Shown: piece after piece, positions 40,512 through 52,420 of the stretch
Layout of the letters: each line of letters opens with the position of its first letter
Position numbering within the stretch: the first letter of the stretch is position 1
Assembly (NCBI RefSeq): GCF_000203795.2
Contig: NW_006281109.1
Location: 196,001 to 260,000, forward strand
Length of the DNA: 64,000 bases
Origin: Batrachochytrium dendrobatidis JAM81
Lineage: Eukaryota > Chytridiomycota > Chytridiomycetes > Rhizophydiales
Direction: 5' to 3'
The notes under the pieces: generated by a model
The model's input: only the letters and a program-made list of their open reading frames with translations
The model's database searches: none
What the model was told of the DNA's origin: nothing
Position numbers and translations under genes: made by a program

Positions 40512-41330
40512 TTTGGCTTAGTGTAGAGCAAAGTTGTGGTACCAGGTTCGGACTTGCAAGACTGGGGTTTTATACAAAAATATTGGTTTGACAGTTGTGC
40601 TTTCACACTGCTATTGGCTGACAGACTGAATTTCATGTTCAATCTTTCAACTCGTCAAAACCATTCAGTTTCTGACAGCTGTAACAAGCTTGAATCAATA
40701 CTCATTTCTCCCATAAAGTTAAGCTGTTAAAATAGTCTAATCGCTCATTATCTATTTACTGCCATATTCACATAATAAACACTACATAACAGTCTGATAA
40801 ACTGCCAGTCGTGTGGAATGATGGATGCCAGATCGACCACAGCATTGTACCTTTAGACTCGTTAAAGTTAATTGACCTGTCTTTGGTGATCGGCATAAAA
40901 CAACAGTTGTACTCCCAAAACATACAATCTTTGTTGTTTGAAATAGATCATGAATATGTGGTTTTAAAACACAACAGAGTTTTACTGAGCCTAATTGACA
41001 AGTTAAACCCAATATCTAGATCGTAATGGGTGAGTATGGTAGTCTTACAATGTGTGGTAATATCAAAAGTGGGAAAGTGATAGTTTGACTGCATCATATA
41101 ATGGGCGTCGTGTTTCAGAAACAGTCAATTTTTAACAGAAAAGAGCAACGGATATTAAACTATTGTCTATTCCAAAAAATAGATTGCAAGATAAATACAA
41201 AAGTTATATTTTATGTAAATAGGCTGCCATGCATATGCTTCAACTTTAGTTTATTTAATGTACTCGCCACCGTATCAAGGTCTATATAATATAATCAAGA
41301 AAGCACTATGGCTACGCCAAGTTCTCAAAG
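40512..41330. other. Intergenic region; one possible orphan exon
   Basis: Between the HMG gene start and the XRRA1-like gene stop (both minus strand). On the plus strand, 40797-41026 is open from an ACAG acceptor to a stop and translates to a plausible hydrophobic/charged helical sequence (LSLVIGIKQQLYSQNIQSLL), but I find no matching upstream exon, so it stays uncalled. Confidence 0.4.
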
Positions 41331-44300
41331 TCAATGAGAAAGGGGCTCATAGTGAACAGTCGCCTTGGCATCATTCAAATATAGATTCTTAATTCGGCTA
41401 TACTCTTGTTGAAGTTCATTCAGTAACTGACGCGACTGTGGTAGCCGTTCTTCCAGCTGGCTGTTCCTCAACACTGATGCTATATTCCATAATATACAAA
41501 CACAAATCAGTTAAAATAAACATCTGTGTAATCAAAATTAAATATCAATTGCAAGACACTACCTAGATTACTTTCAATAGTGCTGATTTTGGAGTCAACC
41601 AACGACATCATATCATTCAAAGTTTCAAACTCGTCTTGCGATTGTAAGCGTCCACTTTTTTGGGCTCGCTGAAGTGCTGCGACAGTTGATAGTTGCTTCA
41701 TTAGCTTTTGTTTTTGTCTTGTATTGGCCATGTTCAATGGTTCGTGTTGAGCATCCTTACTCATCACACCATGTCTACTTTGTTGCTGTCGGAATTTAGC
41801 GTCCAACTGAAGGTTGAGTTTCTGTCGCGCACCCGTTGATGACATTGACTCTAACACTCCGTTTGAGATTATGCTGCTACGACGATACGACACTTCCCCT
41901 ACTTCCATACGGTGTTTTGCTGATGTATCTGCTGGCGGGACATAGTCGGCCAATGTAACAAAATTGTCACTGCTTTCTGTGAGCATCCACATGCTACTTG
42001 CCGGTGTACCCATGAATTGTCGGGGAGTGTGTGATGGCATTGGCAGATTATTTGACACATTTTGTTGTAAACTCTCCGACTGTCGACATGTTTTCAAATT
42101 AAGTGGATTCTGATTCAGATGTTTATCATCAGAATCTGTCAAAAAAGGTTTGGTTTCGTTGCAAATGTCAGTGACAGCATCCATAGCATCGTCGCGCAAC
42201 TGATCTTGTGTAACAAATGCGGTTTTTCGTTTTAAACTGGCATAAGTTGGTCGTGCATATGATTCTTCTAAAATTCGCCAATATGAAACTGGATTGGCCA
42301 AAGCATGTCTGAGTGCTCTAACAGATCCTTGAATTGTGCTTGGAAGTGGATAGACCATGCTGACCTTTGCTTCTATTTTATGATTTGCAAGACTATCCAC
42401 ACTGCTATGATCACTGTCTGACTCATCTTTGGTTTGAGATTCACTTGTGTAACTATATGATTCGGATGTGTCACTGTCGTTAGGCGAAGCAGCATTAAGC
42501 CTGATGCCTTCTTTATCAAGCGTCGCGGATGTAGATAATGGCATGCTTTGATTATAGTCATTTGGTAAGCATGATTCATCCTCACGATCACCACCAGTAA
42601 TGTGCACTCCAGTCAAAAACGTATCATCAATATGGTTTGGATCATATTGGATTTTTTTGGTTGATGAAGTAAAATCATTGTTGGAAACTTCTATTGGCTG
42701 ACTCGTATCATGTAGTTGCGACATGATGTCACCATCCTTGTATGAAAGATGCATGTCGCCACTTGTATCTGTCTTGTTTGAATCACCACTGCATTGATTA
42801 TTTCCAGATACATTACCACCATCAGCATGACTGGAGTGAACATCAGACTTGATATGGTTGTGCACGTCCGTACTACCTATGGCAGGTTGATTAGAATTTA
42901 TAGAAAGTTGACTTGCATTTCCTTGTAGCTGAAATTCGCGTAGCTTAGCAAGCTTTATCAACTCTCTAACTGGTGGAATTTTCCCACATTTAACAATTTC
43001 TTGCAAATCGCTGTCAGTAAACTGATATTTTACCCGTCGTTTGCGATCTTCTACAAGTGGTTTAGACGCAGTAAGAAGGGGCTCATCAACCACGTGAGGT
43101 GCAGCAATATACGAGGAAAAGGTTTGATTTTCTTGTGCACGATATCGACCAATAAGTTGTGGTTTTTTAATTGGCAGTTTGATGTTGTGCCGATCTATGC
43201 GGTGGATAGCAGACGTGAGTCCAAAGTTTCCATTCGACTGGGCCAGAGAAAAGGTTGATGATTGTGGCTTCAACGGTCCAGCCATAACTAGCTCAGCTTC
43301 AATACTAGATTTAGGCACCTGATAGCACACATCTGCAATAATGATTCCATATGTAGAAAACAACTGAAATATATCCATAACAGCTTTATCGGAAGATGCT
43401 GGTGTTTTTGGCAAAAGATGTTTAGGAGCATACTGTTTCATGATTGAATTTCCATGTAAAAACACCTTGCGTAGTCGCTGAAGACATATAATACCAATCA
43501 AGTCGTCCAAAGTGCTAATTTTGTTTTTTATCAGAAATAGCTCCTCCAGACATTTGAAGCCATTGAGCTTAGTCAATATGTTTGGACTGGTTTTCAAAAG
43601 ATCAGTTGGTGTCCATTTTGATTCCAAGCACTGATCTTGGACGTGACTTGGGATTAAAGGTTGTAATGATTTGATAAAGTTGTTACTGAGGTTGAGTACA
43701 CGGAGTCGTGGGAGAGCCTGAAGTATTGTCCAAAAATTTGAATGATCAGGCACGCCTAGACTATTATTTTCAAGAATCAGCACCTCTAATGACTGGAATC
43801 CTATAGGCGAAACTGCAACTGAAGCATTGAGAGTAATCATTGCATTTAAATCTGGTTTTACGACAGTTGTGTCAGGCTGTATAGTTTCCACTGGTGCTCT
43901 GGTAGATTGACAATTATTGAGTTTGTTTTGCGATTTTGACGAATTTTGAGATTGTGTATTGTTTAATTGAATTTCACCAGCGTTTTCATTCTCTGGATGC
44001 TTTTGATTTGGCTCATCGCCTTTGAGATCGTGATCCATCTTATTCAGATGACTGTCATTATGTTGGTATGGTAAATGATTTACTTTTGGAATATTGTCAG
44101 AATTTGTCGAGTGCAATGGGTCTGTTTCTTTTGATGTGATTGTGTTGTTTTCAGGACTATCCAGAACATTGGCTTGAGCCGCAAGTTTTTCAGACAAGAT
44201 TTTGTGTTCGATAAATGAGTGAAACAAGGAAGGACTTTCTGCGCTTGAAAATTCATTTTCGTGTGCCAACTGTGCTGTTTGCGTTGAATCATTTGGCCAT

Positions 44301-45427
44301 GATTTCTGGTAGGGTTTATAAGCATCATCCAAATCAGACCGAAGCAGTGTTTGATCGGTCTGGCAGACGTCGAATAGATTTGCGTCCAATGCAGCGACTT
44401 GATGAGGCAAAACCAATTCAATTACGCGATCATGCCAATGTTCCATATCCAAGATGGTCGTAGCTAGCCTTGATATATTGTTGCTTGTCAAATCCAAGTG
44501 CTTTAAAAGTGGAAATGTAGCAAGCACGATTTGAGCTGATATGTCAATGGCATTGAAGGATAAATCCAAGTGTTCAAGCTTTTGAAATTTGCTTTCCGAC
44601 TCCAGATCAAGAGATGTCACGCCGTTGCATGGAAGCAGTAGAGTTTTAAGAGATGGTAATGTGCCTAGTCGAGCAAAAGGCAGTGAGTTTTCACCTGCAC
44701 GCAAAGTATGCAACTTTGTAAACAACGTCAAATCATCTTCAACAACATATATGAGTTGTTGTGATGACAAGTCGAGCGAGTATACAAATTCTGGATCCGT
44801 GGCTGGTGCTCGATTAAGCTTGTATTGGCACATTCCATTAGGTTTGGTTAAAAACAAATTGAGTTTTAAGATTTGAATCAAATTATACATCAAAGTTAAA
44901 TATACGATTACCATTCTAAACCCGTCGAGCAAATTAGGAATTTCTTCGTATTTGCCATTGACTTTTCGGATCGCAGGTTGATCATCTTGATCACCAAAGT
45001 AGTTTGGACCAACAATTTTTGGAGAGTAATTTGGGAAATGGGGTGTTTTTTGAGCAGAATGTCGCACTCGATGAGAATTTAAACGTTTTGAGGATGGAGT
45101 GCGTTTTGATGTTGACCAATGAGTTGTTGGGTGCAATATATTCGTGTCGACAATAATTTTATGAGGCTTTGTTTTTTGTAGTGATGTATCTTGCTGCAAA
45201 GTAGCTTGTAGAGGACTATTTAAAGAATCGTCATTTGTAGATGGGCTATTTGGGACTGGGTCAATTTTTGGAGGGTTAAATTGGAGTTGCTCTTTTTTTA
45301 AAGGTGATGCAGGAGTCTTTGAAAGCAGAGCATGTTGTTTAGGTAAAGTAGATTGAGATTCAAGCAGTTGAGTATTTTCGGAAAGTGTATTGTCTATTGG
45401 GTGGACAGACTGCCCATTAATAGGCAT
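41331..45427 (-). CDS. XRRA1: XRRA1-like leucine-rich-repeat protein
   Basis: Homologue of the animal protein XRRA1. Exons 45427-41563 and 41479-41331 join in phase (1337 aa). About 150 disordered residues precede the family start (EIPNLLDGF), then VYSLDLSSQQLIYVVEDDL and LHTLRAGENSLPFARL, matching the XRRA1 pattern DISGQ...EEDL...ASENLLPL. LRRs follow (LEHLDLSFNAI, LKHLDLTSNNI), then after a Ser/Asn/His-rich insertion three more (LEVLILENNSL, LRVLNLSNNFI, LEELFLIKNKI) and a capped end. The C-terminal half is long and mostly disordered, with a terminal coiled coil. In animals the family is tied to ciliated cells, which fits the IFT88 gene nearby; this link is inference. A 93-nt in-frame stretch (44819-44911) with GT-AG ends and odd hydrophobic translation is probably an extra intron. 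The human protein is shorter. Confidence 0.75.
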
Positions 45428-45488
45428 TATGATCCAAGATGGACAAGTTCAGTTGGTCCTCACGAACGCGGTTTGGAGTTTACACAGC

Positions 45489-45503
45489 CGTATTCACGTA
45501 AAT
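45489..45503 (-). promoter_or_regulatory. ACGTGAATACG motif, copy 3
   Basis: Minus-strand ATTTACGTGAATACG, 62 nt upstream of the XRRA1-like start codon and in its direction of transcription. The shared core continues as GGCTGT, as in copy 5. Confidence 0.55.
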
Positions 45504-46034
45504 TGTAAGATTTGTAATTATCCTGCAGTGATGATTGCTTTGGAATATACAATGGCTGAATATTCGTTGATATTGGGACTAACTTGAATGCTTCTAGTTG
45601 TTCAAAGCACAACGACCATCATACAAGATTAGACTATAGTTTTACACTGAGATGGCTCTTGTTTGGCATGCATTGTACAATCTGCAGATTCACTCAAATC
45701 CAGATATTGGATTCAGCTGTTTTAATGCTGTAGCAGAACTCGTCTCTGTATTCTAATCCCACGGATGCGTTTGCGATCTAGTTCAATGATTGCAGGTTCT
45801 AGGAATGTCATTAACATGTCAATTACCCAATGTGTGTAGACAAGGAAAGTAGAGATTGAACAAGAAATATACAGACTGTAATGTGAGCATTTGTTCATAT
45901 AAAAATGAGCCAAGCCCAGCAAACTGTTGATGAGTTGGTGGGCATAAACTGTTTAGTAAATTCGGGGTAGATTGAATGAGCGCCAATCAAACCGACTGAC
46001 AATTTATGTATTTTTGGCACCCTTATTTTGTTTC

Positions 46035-46050
46035 ATTTTACGTGAATACG
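46035..46050 (+). promoter_or_regulatory. ACGTGAATACG motif, copy 4
   Basis: Plus-strand ATTTTACGTGAATACG ending 14 nt before the start codon of the secreted GPI-type protein. Similarity with copy 5 (56745) extends about 20 nt further upstream (TGGYACC followed by a TTG-rich stretch and GTTTC). Confidence 0.55.
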
Positions 46051-46064
46051 CTAATACTAGAGTT

Positions 46065-46766
46065 ATGCATTGGTGGATTGGTTCTAATCAATATGGTCTA
46101 CTGCTAGTATTTGCTATTCTAAAAGCAGTATTTGTAATTCAATCAGTTGCTCAGGTTGTCAATCAACCTACCACTGCTTTGCGAACTACTGTGATTCGTA
46201 CTTTTTCTCCTGTTTCAACCACTGTACCTATTTTACCAAATACTCGTATTGCCACAAGACCACTTCCAAAGGCTACTACGGTGCCAAGACCACCCCCAAA
46301 GGCTACTGCAGTACCAAGACCCCCACCTATAATAACTGCGAGGGAGGGTATGAGCTGCACGGTACAATTGTGTGAACGAGGTCTTGTATGGTAATTAAAA
46401 TTCATTAAACTTGGCCATCACTCGTTAATTGCTTTACTGACTTGTTTACTCTGAAAATATTTTAGTTTAATTGGACGATGTGTTCGTCTTCCAACCGTTC
46501 CAGAAGGCACTTTGATTACAAGCGATCGAAGCCAGAACCAACCCATTCCTGTATCTGATCAGTTTCCCAACTCGAGTGCAAAAGCCTTTGTTTTAAACGG
46601 TGTTGTTGAGTCTGCTAATGTGATAGTAGCTCCACCTACAGTAGGAAAAGTACAAACGACTTTACCCACAAGTAACTTGGGCAAATCTGTATCAGGACAG
46701 CATGCTATTTTGACATCCATCTCATCCACTATGTTTATTTTATTCATGTATGCTATCGTTCTCTGA
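46065..46766 (+). CDS. Secreted, probably GPI-anchored Cys/Pro-rich surface protein
   Basis: Not a family I recognise. Exons 46065-46390 and 46466-46766 join in phase to give 208 aa. An N-terminal signal peptide is evident (hydrophobic run YGLLLVFAILKAVFVIQSV ending in AQ). The mature protein starts with a Thr/Pro/Arg-rich region holding near-perfect repeats of the unit PKATxVPRPP. A compact Cys knot follows (CTVQLCERGLVCLIGRC, spacing C-x4-C-x5-C-x4-C, with the intron inside it). Next comes a Ser/Thr/Val-rich stretch and a hydrophobic C-terminal 20 residues (STMFILFMYAIVL) with no charged tail, as in GPI-attachment signals. A role at the cell surface is inferred from layout. The start ATG sits directly after the conserved upstream motif. 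Confidence 0.75.
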
Positions 46767-46994
46767 GATGTTTTCATTCTATATTCAAAACCATGTATTG
46801 ATACAAGCATTGTAATACAAGTATGTTTTTATGAATACATGAAGAGGGGAAATACTTGATCGATATGACTGATAGAATGAATGCCGCAGTATTTTAGTAA
46901 ATATGATAATGCTTGACAGTTGAACATGAAGCAGCATTTCATGCAAAGCATTTGAAATTGTATATTCTTATCTTGACATTCAGTAACATCTGCA

Positions 46995-48781
46995 ATGACT
47001 ACTGCTCGGATCTCTTCCAAGGTACAACACATGCTGATCAGTATGTCCTCATGGCAATCATTCTTTTCATATAAAACTAAACCTACGCATTCCTTGTCAA
47101 CAGGCTGCTCATCGACTATCGTCACTAAACCCAGGCGGGACGGTATTTGCAGAATTCACTGCATTGGCCAACAAACACAAGGCAATCAACTTGGGTCAAG
47201 GATTTCCTACTCTTCCCGTAGCTGATTTTATTACTCAGGAAGCTGCCAAGGCTATATCTACTCAGGGAATATTACATCAATACACTCGTAGTGAAGGACA
47301 TCCTAAGCTGGTTCAAGGTAGAATGATGTCATCTTGATCATTTATATCATACTGGCGGAATAAAAATGACTTGCGGCAGATCTTGAGAGTCAAGATCACC
47401 CATCATTGATCTGCATGTCTTGCTAATACCATTTGATGATCTAGAGCTTGCATTGTTCTATAGCTCCAAGCTTGGCCGTCAAATCGATCCATTAACTGAG
47501 ATTGTTACTACTGTTGGTGCTACTGAAGGTATATTTGCATCTCTTGAAATACATTGTTATAAGAATTCGCACTAGCAAACCTTAGTATTTTCAGTCCTGA
47601 ACAATTGAATTCTTATATTGGTATCTGTAAATCACTAGCTATTTATTCGACAATTCAAGCCTTTGTGGATGTTGGAGACGAGGTGATTCTGATGCAGCCA
47701 TTCTATGATTCATATCCTGCATCCATCTTGCTTGCAGGTGGTAAGCCCATCGTCGTGTCTCTTTCTGCTACTCCTGGAAAGCGTGGTCGTGCTAGCGATT
47801 GGACGCTTGATATGGATGAATTGCGCAAGGCAATCACCCCAAAAACTAAAATGATCATGATCAACAACCCGCATAACCCACTTGGTAAGCATCGATGGCT
47901 TGGAACCTATAAACTGTCTTATTTTTTGTCTACATTTAAAACAAATAACATCAAATAATGTACAGGCAAGGTCTTTACCAAAAAGGAATTGGAGGCTGTT
48001 GCGACAATCGCACGCGAATTCGACTTGCTGATTGTTGCTGATGAGGTCTACGAAACTCTTACGTTTTCTGATAGCTGTTCGCCGTTTATCAAGTTTGGTG
48101 TGTGATTGATGTGAGAGTATTTATGAAATTCTACAATCAAATTAACATTTGCTCTCTGAATCCACAGCAAGTCTTCCAGGAATGTTTGAGCGCACTATTA
48201 CTCTTGGAAGTATTGGCAAAGCATTTGGAGTTACTGGATGGAAAATTGGCTGGGCAATAGCACCTCCGGCACTTTCTCGTGCAGTCTGGCTTGTTCACCA
48301 ATTTATTCCATTCTCCATTGCGACTCCTCTCCAGGCATGTTCTCTAAAATTTATAAAACTAATTTTACAAGGTGCTCATTTAGCTAACCCGTCTGCCTAA
48401 TTCTGTATCTAGGAAGCAGTTGCCGAATCGCTCAAAATTGCACAACAAACCAGCTATTTTCAAGACACATGTCGTCAGTACGAATCCTTGAGAGATTTAT
48501 TGTACGAAGGCCTCGAGTCTATTGGCTTCAATCCCATGAAACCAGATGGAGGCTACTTTATTGTTGCTGATGTAAGCAAGATTCAAAAGGAGTTGAACAT
48601 CCAGGGCGATTTTTCAAAATTCCTCACTACCGAAGTTGGCGTGACTGGTATTCCTGTATCTGCATTTTACCAGTCCCAAGATCAAAGCAAGGTATCGCAT
48701 CTGGTACGTTTTGCTTTTTGCAAGGATCGTGCCACGATTGAAACTGCTTTAGAGAGACTTTACAAGTACTTTAAAAAATAA
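46995..48781 (+). CDS. BNA3: Kynurenine--oxoglutarate transaminase / cysteine-S-conjugate beta-lyase
   Basis: PLP-dependent class I aminotransferase of tryptophan catabolism, converting kynurenine to kynurenic acid. Seven exons, 46995-47021, 47104-47317, 47445-47528, 47639-47884, 47966-48097, 48168-48334 and 48413-48781, give 412 aa. Visible signatures are LNLGQGFP-like INLGQGFPTLPV, YTRSEGHPKL, VTTVGATEA (cofactor phosphate region), NNPHNPLGKV, ADEVYETL (PLP-ring Asp/Tyr), and SIGKAFGVTGWKIGWA with the Schiff-base Lys. The C-terminal GGYFIVADVS and LVRFAFCKD fit the family. The last intron needs a GC donor (GCATGT after CAG at 48334) to give TPLQ-EAVAES. Exon 1 encodes only nine residues; there is no obvious mitochondrial presequence, so cytosolic location is likely. 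Confidence 0.93.
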
Positions 48782-49092
48782 ATGCTATTGGTCTTGAATC
48801 TGAATAGCAATAGATTGGGTTCTGCAACACATCAATATGATAAAACATTGTCCAATAAATTGCATTCAATCTATCATGCTCACAACTTTTTTCAACCCAT
48901 CAGCTGTTTTGAATGTACATTTCAACACGGTTTGTTTTCAAGGAGAATACTGCACAACGGACTTTTGAGTCTTGACATTTGAAATTCAAGGTCGAGTATT
49001 CTTTCAAGCTCATCTTGCTTCTACACCCTTTAATTAAAACTCCACAACTTGGCCGCTGACTCACTTGGTGAGTGATACGCCGCACTTTAAAT
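48782..49092. other. Intergenic region, nothing recognised
   Basis: Spacer between the aminotransferase stop and the IFT88 start, same strand. No motif recognised. Confidence 0.5.
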
Positions 49093-52000
49093 ATGTCAGA
49101 CTATAGATATGGCGGAGCCCAACTATCCAATCCTCCCCAGCGCGGCTCATCCGAAACCATTGCAGGAAACGCAGCAGATGACCTGTATTCATTTGAAAAA
49201 AAGGTAGTGTTGGTTTCATTAATTGAAGAAACGACACAGCTCAACCATTGTAATTCATGTGACTAATAACCATGTATTACTGATACCACGACCTATTTTG
49301 TATGGGGTTGATGAAATATATGTTGGTGACTTGTTCATGCCGTGATTCAACTTGTAGACAACAGGCGCGTATGGTGGGTCAGGACGAACAGCAGCTGGAC
49401 GCGCACCACAGCCGACATTCTCCCTTGGTGGTCCTCGTACTGGTCGAATGATGTCGTCTTATGGTGGAGACTCAAACAGTGGTGGTCGACCCATGACATC
49501 TGTTAGAGCTGCTGGATACTCTAGCCGGGGTAGACCTGGCATGATTTCTGGACAAACGTTTGATCCTTTAAACCAAGGCATGAATATTTAAATGCAAAAT
49601 TATAGTCTGTTTTATTATCAACATGCTTGCACAAGTAAAATGGTTTTAAATGCATACAGCTCTATCTGAAACTAACCAATAAGCTATTTTGAATTTGGAT
49701 GTACCATTAAATTGTGACCAATACATATATGTAGGGCAATCTTCACAAACCCAAGACCGACAGCTTGAATTGTCACCAGAAGAGAAAATCAAGGTTCTTG
49801 AGCGAAAAGTTGGACATATTATTGAAGAATCTGCCTTTTTAGCAGCAGAAGGCAACTTTCAACAAGCTCTCGACAAAGCCAAAGAGGCTGGAAAAAAAGA
49901 ACGGCAACTTTCCAAGCAGCGCGAAGAACTCAACCTTGGCGATCAAATCAATTTAGATCTAACCTATTGTGTTTTATTTAACTTGGCCAATCAGTACCAT
50001 TCAAACAAAATGTACCAAGAGGCGCTCAATTCGTATGCGGTGATTGTAAAAAATAAGCTGTTTAATCAAAGTGGAAGACTGCGCGTGAATATGGGGAATA
50101 TTTACTTTGAGCAGTGCAAATACGGTCAAGCAGTTAAAATGTATCGCATGGCTTTAGATCAAATTCCTAGCACAAATCGTGATTTTAGGTGAGATTGAAC
50201 TGCAATTCATGTACGCTGCCTTTTGCTTACATTTTGTGTCAGATTGAAAATTATGCGTAATATTGGAAGTGCATTCATTAAAATGGGACAGTTTCAAGAT
50301 GCCATTACATCATTGGAAGCTATCATGGAAGGAAATCCAGATCATCACACAGGTAAAAACATGAACCATGAATGTACCTACAAGATTCATAACACACTCA
50401 TCAACATTCAACCTTTACCATAAACCCATTCCATTAGGATTCAATTTGATTTTATGCTATTTTGCAATTGGAGACAAGGACAAGATGAAGAAAGGATTTC
50501 AGCGTATTATTTCAATTGTCACGCCCATGATTGAGCAAAACGAAGATGCTCTTGATCCATCAACTAAAGATGAGCCAATTGAAGATCACCAAGTATTTAA
50601 CGAAGATGCGCTTCGTTCCATTGCTCGTGATCGTGCAAGAGCATCTGAGCGATATATTATACAAGCAGCTAAACTCATTTCACCCAGTATCGATACAACA
50701 TTTACGCTTGGTTACAACTGGGTGATTGACGCTTTAAAAACTTCAGCTTCGAATTTTGATATGGCATCCGAACTAGAAATTTCAAAATCAATTCATTACC
50801 TCAAAAACAAAGATTTTACTCAAGCTATAGAGACTTTAAAAACTTTTGAAAAAAAAGATCCAAAACTGGTAGGTACTGCTGCAACAAATCTTTCATTCCT
50901 GTACTTTTTAGAAGGAGATTATAAACAGAGTGAAAGATACGCCGACACAGCCATTGAGCATGATCGATACAATGCCAAGGCGCAAACCAATCGAGGCAAT
51001 TGTGATTTTGTCAAGGGAAAGTATGATCAAGCTAGAGATCGGTATCACGAGGCTATTAATGTAGATGCTATCTGCACTGAAGCCATGTACAATCTTGGTT
51101 TGGTGTACAAACGAATGAATAATTACAACGAGGCGCTGCAGTGGTTTGAAAAGCTACATTCGATTCTACGAAGCAGTCCCGAAGTCATTTATCAAATAGC
51201 TGATATTTACAACCAACAAGGAAGCACGCAACAGGCCATGGAATGGTTCAATATATTGATATCAGTGGTGCCAACAGACCCATCAGTACTTGAAAAACTT
51301 GGAAGTATGTTTGAACGCGACGGGGATAAATCACAAGCCTTTCAGTACTATTCTGAAAGCTATCGATACTATCCATGCAATATGGATGTTATTTCGTGGT
51401 TAGGTGCATACTATGTAGACTGCGAGGTGTACGAACAAGCCATTCAATTTTTTGAGCGTGCTATATTGATTCAGCCAAATCAGGTCCGATGGCCACTTAT
51501 GATTGCTAGCTGCTATCGAAGAAGTGGAAACTATCAACAAGCCTTTGATACATATAAGCGAATTCACGAAAAGTTTCCCGACAATATTGAATGTAAGTTG
51601 AATTAACTTTCAGATTTTTCAGGTTCTAAACTATTTTTACAAAGCCTTGACTGACATATTGCCATGTTTAACGCGAATACAGGCTTACGGTTTTTGGTTC
51701 GTATATGCACCGATCTGGGGATGAAGGAGGCTACAGAATACGCATCAAAACTTAGTCGAGCAGAAAAAACAATGGGATCGAATAGCTCACCACCGAGCGA
51801 AGGTGTATTGAGCAATAAACCAGTTGGTAATCGTGCTACAAATTTGGCTACAACACCCATGACTGATAGTAGACAGTCGTCGGCAGGGATAGCCAGCAAA
51901 TATAATGTTGATCAAGAACCACCTGCAAAATATGGCTACGAATCGGCCAGCAAAGTACATGGAGGTAACGATACATTGATTCGAAAGCTTAGCGGAAACG

Positions 52001-52181
52001 TAGCAGTAAGTTGAATGGATACGATTGATAATAGTTGAAGTAGATTTGAACTAGAGATTTTTGTTGTTGATAAAAATGGTTGTATAAATGCATTATATTA
52101 ACTCTTGTCAACTTTTAGAAAAAATCAACACAAGATGATGTTAGTTTTCAAGATGATGTTTCTGGATTATTGCCGGATTAA
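49093..52181 (+). CDS. IFT88: IFT88, intraflagellar transport TPR protein
   Basis: Core IFT-B subunit needed to build flagella. Exons 49093-49203, 49358-49577, 49735-50188, 50243-50352, 50438-51592, 51683-52005 and 52119-52181 give 811 aa, close to animal and algal IFT88. The N-terminus is Gly/Arg-rich with RPMTSVRAAGYSS and TFDPLNQ, both conserved. TPR repeats run from about residue 190 to 640, including NLDLTYCVLFNLANQY, MYRMALDQIPS, LCYFAIGDKDKMKKGFQ, TEAMYNLGLVYKRMNNYNEA and SQAFQYYSESYRYYPCN. The acidic C-terminus ends VSGLLPD, like the family's DDLLPE. The second intron needs a GC donor (GCATGA after 49577); a GT donor in the same exon would delete the conserved FDPL segment. Its presence shows the organism makes a flagellated stage. 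Confidence 0.97.
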
Positions 52182-52420
52182 TGACGTTAACACTACACAA
52201 CCAAATCACACAGTGAATGGATTGCACTGATCAATCTCTTGGAAATTAGTCAGTTTAAATCCATCACTTGTTTAAAAACGTTTGGTATGAATAAAGAAAT
52301 TCAATTCATTCGACTTGCATGAGAATCTGAGAATAATGCGAGCTGGAATGTTGATTGACATTCACGAATAATTTATTTTTTATTCTTTAAATTGTACACC
52401 TCGATAGCAGCCTCAACAAT

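Larger units (their letters stand above)
45428..46064. other. Divergent promoter region with two outward-facing motifs
   Basis: Lies between the divergent XRRA1-like (-) and GPI-protein (+) genes. It contains two copies of the ACGTGAATACG motif, one facing each gene. No ORF in it is convincing. Confidence 0.6.
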